The notes beneath the pieces are model-generated. The model ran no database searches. It worked only from the letters and a program-made list of their open reading frames with translations, and was not told the origin of the DNA. Shown in pieces: positions 17,920 to 26,504 of a stretch of 64,000 bases of DNA. The stretch spans positions 10,674 through 74,673 of the forward strand of contig QIAJ01000128.1 of assembly GCA_003225495.1 (NCBI GenBank), given 5' to 3'. The translations under genes were made by a program, and so were the position numbers. Position 1 is the first letter of the stretch. Every line of letters starts with the position of its first letter. This DNA comes from Acidobacteriota bacterium. Its GTDB lineage: Bacteria > Acidobacteriota > Terriglobia > Terriglobales > Acidobacteriaceae.

Positions 17920-19227
17920 ATGGACTGCTTCCAACGTTTAATCGGTATTTGGCTTTGTTGTACATCCATACTCATTAGTCGGGCAGCCGCAGATACAGTC
18001 ATCGCTCTCGACGATGTAACCAATAGCGTCGTCGTTCGACTCAGCGCTTCATCCACGAGCGCTCGTGTTGGGACTCTGCAGCCCGGAGAACAAGCAGATC
18101 TGATTGGTTCAGTTCCGAACTGGCATCATGTCAAGCTAGCAAGCGGAACCCTTGGCTTCGTCTCGAAGCGCTGGACCCGGGTCATTGCAACCTCAACGCC
18201 GCCGGCCGGCGGCGCAGGTAAAACGAACTACACAATCGACGTTGTGGACGTAGGAACGGGCCTGGCGGTGCTTGTTCGCGGTCCGGATTTCACTTTGGTG
18301 TATGACGGCGGGTCCAATGACGATCTTGGCAGAGGGTCCGACAATCGTTTTCTCGCCTATATTCGGTCCGTCGCGCCGACACTCACCACGATTGATCAGC
18401 TCGTTCTCAGCCATCCGCATCGTGACCACGTTGAGCTTCTGCCGGATCTGTTTGCAGCCTATCAAGTGCGTCAAGTCTGGGATTCTGGGCGCGTCAATGA
18501 TATCTGTGGGTACCGGGCCTTTATTACTGCCGTACACGACGAAACCGGTGTTCAGTACCATGACGCGCTGCAGGGCACAGGAACGCAGACGTTCTCATTC
18601 AAGGCAACGACCTGTTACGGAACAGCATTGCCTGCACAGGACGTGCATTTGCCTGTCTCAAGTCGTATCGATAACCTTCCGGTCACTCTGGGCCAGAATG
18701 CGACGATGACAATTCTCCACGCCGACGGTGCAGACTATCCGAGTCCCAACCAAAATAGCCTCGTAGTCCGTCTCGACCTTGGCAACACCCGAATCCTACT
18801 AATGGGGGACGCGGAGGCGGGGGGCCGCCAGAATCCGTCAATGCAGCCGACGACGGACTCTATCGAAGGTCAACTCCTCGCCTGCTGTGTAGCCGATCTT
18901 ATGGCGCGTGTAATGGTTGTCGGACACCATGGCAGCAAGACTTCCTCGCGCCGGGCGCTTCTGAACGCGGTGAACGCGTCGTATTACATCGTTTCTTCTG
19001 GCCCGATGAAGTATGGAACGGTCACCCTCCCTGATCAGGAAGTCATCGATGAGCTCACATCTCGGGGCCAGGTTTTCAGAACAGATGTAAATGACCCTGC
19101 TTGCGCCCTGAATCCGGCAAAAATCGGCCCCGATTCGGATGGGAAAGCAGGCGGCTGCGACAACGTTCAAATCACCATATCTGATACGGATCAGATTCAG
19201 GTTGCTATGCGGCACGACCACGATTAG
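17920..19227 (+). CDS. Secreted SH3-domain metallo-beta-lactamase protein (ComEC/Rec2-like)
   Basis: A 435-residue protein. Residues 1-24 form a signal peptide ending in RAAA. Residues 30-90 are an SH3b-type domain (VVRLSASSTSARVGTLQPGEQ ... WHHVKL..GTLGFVSKRW). Residues 104-420 are a metallo-beta-lactamase fold of the ComEC/Rec2 branch with the metal motif H165-P-H-R-D-H170. The later strands VRLDLGNTRILLMGDAE and VVGHHGSKTSS match the ComEC-type domain. ComEC MBL domains are linked to DNA degradation during uptake; this one has no channel and would act outside the cytoplasm. The SH3b may bind cell wall. The SD sits very close to the ATG, so the start may differ slightly. Confidence 0.8.
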   Translation: MDCFQRLIGIWLCCTSILISRAAADTVIALDDVTNSVVVRLSASSTSARVGTLQPGEQADLIGSVPNWHHVKLASGTLGFVSKRWTRVIATSTPPAGGAGKTNYTIDVVDVGTGLAVLVRGPDFTLVYDGGSNDDLGRGSDNRFLAYIRSVAPTLTTIDQLVLSHPHRDHVELLPDLFAAYQVRQVWDSGRVNDICGYRAFITAVHDETGVQYHDALQGTGTQTFSFKATTCYGTALPAQDVHLPVSSRIDNLPVTLGQNATMTILHADGADYPSPNQNSLVVRLDLGNTRILLMGDAEAGGRQNPSMQPTTDSIEGQLLACCVADLMARVMVVGHHGSKTSSRRALLNAVNASYYIVSSGPMKYGTVTLPDQEVIDELTSRGQVFRTDVNDPACALNPAKIGPDSDGKAGGCDNVQITISDTDQIQVAMRHDHD

Positions 19228-19478
19228 TCAGGCGGCCCCAAAAACCTTCCACCCGTTTTCGGAGGCACCGTCGGGCAGCGGAGATCCAAAATGGAGATCC
19301 CGATCGAGAAAGTAATTCCGAATGAACACACTCATTCCTCCAGGCGCCGGATTACAACTCACCAAGGCATTCAACATCAACAATCGGTGAGACATTCTTG
19401 GCAAGTCGGTTCCGCTCGGGCGTCACAGCGGTCGACGACGAAGATCGCGGTCAACACCTTAAAACGAGGAGGTCTATC

Positions 19479-22298
19479 TTGAAGACCCGAATTTTCCGAG
19501 CGAGGGCAGGCACTGGGATACTCATGCAGGCGATGAGAATTAGGAAGCTTGCATTCATGTCGTTTCTTCTGGCCGCGGTCTGTTGGGCGCAAAACTTTGA
19601 CATCGTCACCAGGTCTACTCCACAGCCAGGAGTGGATCAGATCCGTATTGATCGGCCGAATCCGACCAAACGATCAGTCGATTACCGACAGATTACGTTT
19701 CAGCCTGACGATGATGTGACCATTGCAGCGGGCGGTTGCGTTCAGTCGGGGGGGACCGGGTCGACGTGGCACCGTTACGTGAACCCTTCGGGAGGAGATG
19801 CAGACAAGCTATATCACGGGCTGATTACGATCCCGTTTGCGACAGGTTCGCTCGAACGCATCCAGAAATACCAGAATAAGCGGGTACACGTCGCCCCTAA
19901 CGCGCAGCCGGGAACGCTTCATTTGCAGTTGGGATTCGAAGACAATAATTACTCCGACAACGGATACTACCGCCACGACGACGGACCCGATGACCAGTGT
20001 AAAGGTGCGACTGGCGGTCCTGCCTGGGTCGTGCTGGTTGTACGTCACAAAGTTGGGTCAGGACCGGTAACGAGCGGTGTGCGCGACTGGGATTTAAATG
20101 TCACGAAGTTTGACGACAATGGGATTCCGTTAAATCCAGACTGGCACCACCCCTTTCCAAATCCCGATACCTGCCGCTGGCCATGGAACGACCCCTCCAG
20201 TGAACCGGATTGCGTGAGTACGGGCCAAATTACGAACACGGATGAACACTACACCTGCGAAGCCTGGTACCACGGTAGCGATCACGGACTTGGTGGACAT
20301 GCCAATTGGACGGCAGCGACTTTTTCGGGACAGGTTTATTGGGATGGTCATTCCAATTCCGTCTCTGACGACGACGATTACGCTATGAACGTCTATACCC
20401 CGGGTCAGGCCATTGCGACGGCCGGAAGGATTGATGGCGTTCACGTCGAGTTCAGCAGCGACGAAACCGTGGACGTGCTCGTGGATGAGTTCAAGCTGCC
20501 GAAGTGGGCAGCGCTCCGCAAGGCGGTCGACGATGGGGACAGCGCGGCACAAAGGTTTATAGGTGGGTCTGAAATTATCGTAACCGGACTACTGGGCGTT
20601 GACTTCATCCACACTCCGGGTGCGGAGTCTCATCCAGCGTGGGCGATTGCGTGGCACGCCAACAGCGATTTTGCGGACGACACGTGGTCGTTTTTCGTGC
20701 GGGGCTGGGGTAACGAGGGTTATTGCAGTGGCGACCAACACTATATCTCGTATCTTGGAAATCAATATACGTTCCGATTTAAGTGGCCGGCCGGCGCTAC
20801 GGCTGGAGTTGTCAAGAGCGGCACAACATTCCTTACCAATGCGTCCAATGTGGGTGCGGCCACGGTTTCTTTCGTGCCGAATGAAGCAGTGTTGCTGACA
20901 TTTCACGATCTGCCAGATCCAGCTGTGCAAGGACTTGTCGCGGGCGAGTTGCACGTGAGTTGGACTGGCACGCCTTCGGCACCTAGGGCCTCCGGTGGAG
21001 AATCGCGCCAGCCGGCAGCGGCCCCGGAATCGCTTATCGACGAAGAACTCGCGGGGCTCACCCCGGCGCAGCGCGCGATATACACAGCCAATGCTCCGGC
21101 AAAGACCCGTGCCCCCGAGAAGCCAGTGGTCAAGATGCGTTGGCAACCTGGCCCGCCGCCGGACAAGGTCCGGGTTAATCAACATCCTCAGGTCCGCTCT
21201 GCGCCCGATGCGACAGCGGCGGCGCATAAGAACGCGCAAATCGAGGCGCTCAAGAAGGCAGGAGGCAAGGTTCCGGTTCCTCCACACCCGCAGCACCATC
21301 CCCCCGGGTTACACCCAACGCCAGGAGCGGGGTCGCCTCCGCCCGCAACCACTGGGGAGGAGTTCCCGTTCAATTTGGTCTGGGACTCCCTTGCGCCAGG
21401 CGGCTTTCCCCTCAACCCGCGTTGGAAGTGGCAGGTGGATCACGAGGGTTCGCCGAACCCATCGATTTGCCACTACTTCTCGAATGGCGACGGCGATCCC
21501 AGCTACGCCGATTGTACTAACCAAACCCACGAGGAGAACCTCCCAGAGGACTTCAACGGATGGTGGTGTCGCGCCAAGAACTGGGTCGGCGAAGGCTTCC
21601 CAGGCCATCTCAATTGGTTCGCTTCTACGTACCAAGGACAGGCGAGTTGGACCGATAGCAATGCAGACGACGACTACAATGTCGCGCTCGTGTCGAGCGG
21701 CGCACTTGGGGTCATGGCAGGTAGGGTAGACCTGCACACCGAGTTCGATGCCGATGAGATGGACATCGAGGACTTCGTCGGTCCGTGGTGGAATGCCATC
21801 TATGAGGACCTTTTTGCAGGTGAGAATGCTACGTCTCGTAAAGATAAGTTCCACTTAGCGTATTGGATCAACCCCGACCGCGGGGAACTGTTTTTCGCAC
21901 GTAAGGTTGTGCTCGTGGAGGGCGAAACGGAACGCGCGCTTTTGAACGCGTTTAGAATCCCTTACCTCGTAGTGCACGATGAAGACCCTGTCACTGCGTG
22001 CCCTGAACCGTTGCCAGAGGATTGGAATGCAGACAAACACCGCGAACAGCAAAGGACATTTGCGCTGAATGCCACGATTGCCGAGCTAATCGATCCTGAA
22101 CTAGGCTCCGTCAATGTTTTGTCACCCAAATTCGAGAATGTCGCAGGAGTGCCAAGAAGGCAGGGAGAGAAGAAGGGTAAGCCAATTGCTGCTTTGGATC
22201 ACTTCGTAAATACTAAAGTCGGAGACATTCCCCATTTGATTTTGCAGATCATTGATGCTGCCTACGGGACAAGCAGTCAAGACAAGTTTACTAAATAA
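19479..22298 (+). CDS. Secreted two-module protein fused to OLD-type TOPRIM end
   Basis: A 939-residue ORF. TTG 19479 is chosen because GAGGAGG lies six bases upstream and it leads into a signal peptide (MRIRKLAFMSFLLAAVCWAQ). Two related modules of about 130 residues, near 202-330 and 628-764, share PLNP-x-W, a Cys pair, GH-x-NW-A, GQ-x2-W, DDDY and R-x-D-x2-x-EF-x2-DE; a Pro/His-rich linker lies between. I do not know this module. From about residue 794 the sequence changes to AYWINPDRGELFFARKVVLVEGETE and IPYLVVHDEDP, the C-terminal TOPRIM of OLD-family nucleases. About 45 residues normally found between those motifs, and the ATPase half, are missing. This is a chimera; whether it is functional is unclear. 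Confidence 0.7.
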   Translation: MKTRIFRARAGTGILMQAMRIRKLAFMSFLLAAVCWAQNFDIVTRSTPQPGVDQIRIDRPNPTKRSVDYRQITFQPDDDVTIAAGGCVQSGGTGSTWHRYVNPSGGDADKLYHGLITIPFATGSLERIQKYQNKRVHVAPNAQPGTLHLQLGFEDNNYSDNGYYRHDDGPDDQCKGATGGPAWVVLVVRHKVGSGPVTSGVRDWDLNVTKFDDNGIPLNPDWHHPFPNPDTCRWPWNDPSSEPDCVSTGQITNTDEHYTCEAWYHGSDHGLGGHANWTAATFSGQVYWDGHSNSVSDDDDYAMNVYTPGQAIATAGRIDGVHVEFSSDETVDVLVDEFKLPKWAALRKAVDDGDSAAQRFIGGSEIIVTGLLGVDFIHTPGAESHPAWAIAWHANSDFADDTWSFFVRGWGNEGYCSGDQHYISYLGNQYTFRFKWPAGATAGVVKSGTTFLTNASNVGAATVSFVPNEAVLLTFHDLPDPAVQGLVAGELHVSWTGTPSAPRASGGESRQPAAAPESLIDEELAGLTPAQRAIYTANAPAKTRAPEKPVVKMRWQPGPPPDKVRVNQHPQVRSAPDATAAAHKNAQIEALKKAGGKVPVPPHPQHHPPGLHPTPGAGSPPPATTGEEFPFNLVWDSLAPGGFPLNPRWKWQVDHEGSPNPSICHYFSNGDGDPSYADCTNQTHEENLPEDFNGWWCRAKNWVGEGFPGHLNWFASTYQGQASWTDSNADDDYNVALVSSGALGVMAGRVDLHTEFDADEMDIEDFVGPWWNAIYEDLFAGENATSRKDKFHLAYWINPDRGELFFARKVVLVEGETERALLNAFRIPYLVVHDEDPVTACPEPLPEDWNADKHREQQRTFALNATIAELIDPELGSVNVLSPKFENVAGVPRRQGEKKGKPIAALDHFVNTKVGDIPHLILQIIDAAYGTSSQDKFTK

Positions 22299-22519
22299 AG
22301 GATTCCACGACTCACTATTCTGCCGGTACGGCGCATTGCAGACAAGACCGGTGTTTCCATTGAGAAAATTTTCGGCCATGGTCTGGCGCTCTGTCTTCAG
22401 ATGACCAGATTTTCCGATCGTAGGCGGCCCTCATCCACATGGGCGTCTTACATCTTTCCGCTATTTTTTCGCTTCACAGGAATTGCCGTAGAATCATCAA
22501 TCGACGATGGAGGTCACAG

Positions 22520-22981
22520 ATGCACAAAGTCTTAGAGTTCATAGGCCAGAGGTGGTTTCCGCTGAATGGCCTGGTGAGCTCCATTGTCGCCGTATTTCTA
22601 TTCTGGTTTTGGCACTGGCGCAGAAATCACCGGACGCCGAAATTTCGCAATTCGGGAGATACGGCTAATGCAAACCCTCGACTGGACGGTCGAGGTCGCA
22701 GAGAGCGGAAGGACAGGCCGGTCGCATGGGGTACTATTCGAATTTGGAACCCGTCCGATGACTCCATTGTGATAGAACCTACACGTTTGCTCCACAAAAT
22801 CTTTTTCAAGCGTACCTCGAAGCCCGATCGCTACTTGGACACCATTGAGCTTGGACCAAAGGAAGACGCAGAATTTCAAATCGAAATCTTGGAAGAGGTT
22901 GCCCCGGATTTCCGTCCTCTTTCGGTTCAATTTGTAAGCACCAACTGCTGGTTGAAGTTCACCGTCACTTTTGAGTTCTGA
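22520..22981 (+). CDS. Single-pass membrane protein, probably frame-disturbed
   Basis: From ATG 22520, with GGAGG just upstream, the frame encodes 153 residues: one membrane helix (SSIVAVFLFWFWHW) then a soluble domain with DRPVAWGTIRIWNPSDDS and a C-terminal beta-rich part. Between NHRTPKFR and RKDRPVAW the residues look unnatural (NSGDTANANPRLDGRGRR), whereas the +1 frame there reads EIRLMQTLDWTVEVAE, a plausible beta strand. Two compensating indels would explain this. The family is not recognised. It follows the chimera gene on the same strand. Confidence 0.5.
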   Translation: MHKVLEFIGQRWFPLNGLVSSIVAVFLFWFWHWRRNHRTPKFRNSGDTANANPRLDGRGRRERKDRPVAWGTIRIWNPSDDSIVIEPTRLLHKIFFKRTSKPDRYLDTIELGPKEDAEFQIEILEEVAPDFRPLSVQFVSTNCWLKFTVTFEF

Positions 22982-23162
22982 CGAAATGGCTGGTTTTCGT
23001 CGACTACCAACAGGTAATAAAAAACAGTGTCCATGCTAGGAGTAGCGGGTTCCGACCATTTTCGCGGGCGTGCGCGGCAAACCACTGCGCAACGGCGACG
23101 TCTACCAATCTTGCGAATTGCGGTCGCGAAAGGCCCTCTTACGAAGGCACCCTTTACAAGTC

Positions 23163-23188
23163 CCGATATATTGTCCTACATATCGGAC
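23163..23188. repeat. Nested inverted repeats upstream of the replication genes
   Basis: CCGATAT (23163-23169) and ATATCGG (23180-23186) pair perfectly, and TGTCC (23172-23176) and GGACA (23184-23188) form a second palindrome inside the same 26 bases. The surrounding 22982-23470 gap is AT-rich and has no gene. It could be an operator or an origin for the primase/helicase module. Confidence 0.45.
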
Positions 23189-23470
23189 ACTTAGTAAGTA
23201 CACATATAAGTTATGACCGAGCACGGGCAGATATATTAAATGACTATATCCACCGTTGCAAGTCAACGTTGATTAACAAGTCCTCGACATAGAATTGACC
23301 TCTGTAGACTCCAGGCTGTACCTTCTAGGCAAATCTGGTCCATTTTGGCCAGATCAAACGAGAGCCCAACTGCTCCGCTGCCTCCATTGTCCTCCCCGGT
23401 GGATTGACGGACCATTGGAAGAGCCTTTCGGAAAAACCAACACCAGAATAATCCGATAACGGAGGAAAAC

Positions 23471-23842
23471 ATGCTCTCTGGATTAGGTTACGGCGCTCCA
23501 CGCTGGTTAGTCGAGGCACTTGGACAAAGCTGGCTACCAGAAATGATTCACGATTTACAAGGCATCCCTGGATTCGACCATGTACGCACGTATAAGAACC
23601 GCGTTGTGATTTCACAACCTTATGAGGCGACTGAGATGATAGGGAAGGTTCTGGCGGACCTTGCTGATCGAGGAATTCTCGCCCGATTGTGGGGGATCTC
23701 CCCGTACTTTTCAGGACACACGTTTTCAATTGTTATTTGGCGAGAACAGGACGCGGCTTGTGCGCGAGAGATCATGGAGAAAATGTTCAAATCCTTTTCC
23801 GAGGACAAATGTGAAGCTCCGGTGCACAAGGAGTGGGTCTGA
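23471..23842 (+). CDS. Hypothetical protein upstream of the primase
   Basis: A 123-residue soluble protein with GGAGG before the ATG. It has alternating helices and strands (MIHDLQGIPGFDHVRTYKNRVVIS, IVIWREQDAACAREIMEKMF) and no metal motif. The stop is two bases before the ATG of the primase-polymerase, so the two are translationally close. No family is recognised; by position it may assist element replication. Confidence 0.6.
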   Translation: MLSGLGYGAPRWLVEALGQSWLPEMIHDLQGIPGFDHVRTYKNRVVISQPYEATEMIGKVLADLADRGILARLWGISPYFSGHTFSIVIWREQDAACAREIMEKMFKSFSEDKCEAPVHKEWV

Positions 23843-23844
23843 AC

Positions 23845-25603
23845 ATGACAATAACCGAACTGCAGTCGCAAAAGCGGTGGGGGCTGTGGCCACTGGAGAC
23901 TGTGCACGGCAAACAGACCAACATTCCGTACCAACCCAATGGGCGCAAGGCGATGGCGAACAATCCAGACACTTGGCACATCTATGCGGAGTGCGCGCTT
24001 GTGGTCTCCCGGTTTTCCGGCGTTGGGCTGGCGCTGGGGAATGGCGTGTTCGGGTGTGGACATTGACAAGTGCTGCGATGCCGTCACGGGGAAGTTTACG
24101 CCGGAGTCACGCGAAATAGTAATTGGCCTGGACTCCTACAGCGAATACAGTCCAAGCGGGACGGGTGCCCACGTTTTTGGCCTGGGGGAGCTGCCCGGCG
24201 ACGGGAAGCCGATTGTTAGACCAATTCCCGGAGCGAAGCAGATTGAGATTAAGGCAAAGGGCTTCTATTTCACATACAGCGCTCGACATCTTAGCAAGAC
24301 CCCCGCGAGCCTGATGCCGCGTCAGACGGAACTTAACGCGCTGTGTAAACACGTTCTATCCATCACACAATCAAAGCGCAGCCTCGTTATTTCCGGCAAT
24401 GAGGAAGAGAAGTACCGGAAGCTCATGGCTGGGGATTTCAGCGATTACGCCGGTGACCTCAGCCGCGCCGACCTAGGGCTGCTCAACATCCTGGCGCGAC
24501 GGCTGAACAATGACATGTTCAAGATGGATGAAGCGTGGATCAAGTCCCCGTTGTACCGGGACAAGTTGGAGCGCACAGATTACCGCTCTGCCACGATCAT
24601 GAAAGCCATCAAGGGCGAGCCCGTCTTCACTAATGAGGATGAAGACGTAATGGAAGATGATGGCATTGATGAGTATGTGGTGGAAGCCTGTAGTAAAGAC
24701 CACGAAGGTTGGTTCCCGCTGGGTGATGTGTCGCTAGTAGGTGGGTCCTCAGGGACAGGGAAAACCTACTGGATGATGACACTCTTTGAGAAGGTTCGTC
24801 GGGGTGCCGACGTGTGGGGTCACACGGCGCAAGCTCGTGATTACCGGGTGCTCATGTTGGACCGTGGCGCGAAGGCCATGCGGCGAACATTGAATAGGCT
24901 GGGATTGCCCCCGGAAGCTAAGGAGCGGGTGATCCGTGTGACAAGCGCGCAGCAATTGGCTGGACCCGTCGCCGTGCTGACCGAAACCACCGAGCGGGAA
25001 CCAGGCGCGAAGGCTTGGTTTGTTGAGGGCTTGGACCTGTGGTTAAAGGAGGCCAACAAGATGAGCGAAGTCGCCCAAGTGCTGGACGAACTCCAGCGCC
25101 TTGCTACGCGGCGGAATGTAGCCATCATCGCCAGCGTGGGCTCAGCTAAAGAGAAGACTGCTGAGGGCCGCGACTCAGAGCGTTATCACGGTAGAGATAC
25201 CTTGTTCGGCAGCGTGGCCTGGGGCCGTAAGTCGGAAACAATAGTCCTGATCAGCAAAACGGACAATGACCCCCTCCATGATGACTGTCCTAGACAATAC
25301 TCAGTCCTCGTGCGCAATGGGAAGTCAGAACATTTCTGGATGGGGTTTAAGGATGGCGAGTTGCAAATTGTGGAGAGGCCGAGACCGAAAATAGGTAAAG
25401 GCCCTCCGAGCAAAGCCGGTCTATTAAAGCTCAACGTTTTCGCGAAGTTCAAACGTGGTGAGCGGATTCGCTACTCACCGGACATGGGAGCGTCACCGAA
25501 GACCTATTACGATTGGCTAAAGGTCGCGGTAGCCGAGGGCCTGATAGAGCACAGAGATGGTACGTACTGGATGCCTGACAGTGTGAGAGGTAGTACTACT
25601 TAG
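23845..25603 (+). pseudogene. Frameshifted primase-polymerase/AAA ATPase
   Basis: Two overlapping ORFs together make one phage/plasmid-type replication protein. The first (23845-24066) reads as the start of a prim-pol domain: KQTNIPYQPNGRKAMANNPDTW and VGLALGNGVFG. The second, one frame over, continues GVDIDKCCDAVTGKFTPES, GLDSYSEYSPSGTGAHVF and a RepA/DnaB-like ATPase with Walker A GGSSGTGKTYWM, ending in a winged-helix tail. One extra T in TTCGGG(T)GTGGAC near 24056 accounts for the break. The join occurs just before the catalytic acidic motif VDID, so neither piece alone would be active. A programmed frameshift or a sequencing error is possible, though no slippery run is seen. Confidence 0.8.
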
Positions 25604-25907
25604 TAGTAGTAATAGTACCTAATGTCAGGGGCTAAATATGATTGTGGAGATCGAAAGGCAGCACCTGGCGTCACGACACCTCTCGGGTAGGGGATCAAAT
25701 TGTTGCGGGGGAATCGCTACCGAGCGCATAGCTTGAGAAGTATACACAGATTTAACTTTCAGCTATTACAGTTTGATTGCAAATAAAGGGGCTTAGGTGC
25801 GAGAGGGGTCGAATCGCGAAAGGGACGTGATTTCAGCACCCGTGGCATAGGTTTGCACGTCCATGGGCGATTAAAAAGCGAAAGTGTGACGATGTAGATC
25901 GTACCTA
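25604..25907. other. Gap with a TAG-rich palindromic start
   Basis: The primase gene ends in GTAGTACTAC, a perfect palindrome, followed by TTAGTAGTAGTAATAGTACC, a run of TAG/TAC units that can fold back. The remainder is AT-rich with no ORF of note before the excisionase gene. Confidence 0.4.
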
Positions 25908-26159
25908 ATGGATCGCGACCTCAAATTCGAAAGGCGGCGCCAGCCCGGGACGGACCTCACGGGGCAACAGCTCGCGCTCGCCGATCGCATTGAACGTTTG
26001 GGACATGCTCTGAACGCCCGGCAACTCGCCTCCATCTTGGCTGTCTCGACGATCATCATTTACAAACTCGCCAAAGCAAATCGGATCCCATGCTTCCGGG
26101 TCGGCACATGCGTGAGGTTCGACCCCCGCGCAGTGGCGAATTGGCTTCGAAGACAGTAG
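25908..26159 (+). CDS. Excisionase-type HTH protein
   Basis: An 83-residue protein whose second half is a MerR/AlpA-like helix-turn-helix as in excisionases and element regulators (LNARQLASILAVS, then IYKLAKANRIPCFRVGTCVRFDPRAVANWL). Such proteins bend att-site DNA to direct the integrase towards excision or regulate it. It lies 24 kb from the integrase, not next to it. A second, broken member of the family is at 40314-40416. The first 35 residues are unusually basic and polar. Confidence 0.8.
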   Translation: MDRDLKFERRRQPGTDLTGQQLALADRIERLGHALNARQLASILAVSTIIIYKLAKANRIPCFRVGTCVRFDPRAVANWLRRQ

Positions 26160-26504
26160 GTGCTTTCGCCTGTCCTGGTCAGTGCCCATTTCCGATCATT
26201 ACTTCCCACAAGTCCGTTTCTGGACAGTTTCTGGTTAGCCGACAATTCGGGAGTTAACCAATCTCGGTCCATGCGGCGCCATAACATCAGGCCTACGCGC
26301 TCGCGACACTTTGGCAGGCGCATTACCGGACCACGTGGACTGAGTCGCTATTCCAAAGCCCCGCGACAAGGGAGTTCCCGAACCTGCGCTTAGAAAACTA
26401 ATTTCTTGTGTATGCCATAAAGCCGTTGCGGGCATTGTCTGAGCCGTGAGAGACGTGGCGGAGAATTTGCAGACCGCTGACGCGACGTAGAGAGAGTAGC
26501 CCCG
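26160..26504. other. Gap without a recognisable gene
   Basis: I see no coding frame, RNA gene or repeat that I can support between the excisionase stop and the 3' end of the winged-helix/PD40 gene. Confidence 0.4.

Noticed and set aside
22310-22400. Frame reading LPVRRIADKTGVSIEKIFGHG before the membrane protein gene
   Set aside because: It looks HTH-like over 20 residues but has no start, no continuation and no family; too short to support.
25592-25620. TAG/TAC repeat run considered as a CRISPR or microsatellite
   Set aside because: Too short, no spacers; only a palindromic run at the end of the primase gene.
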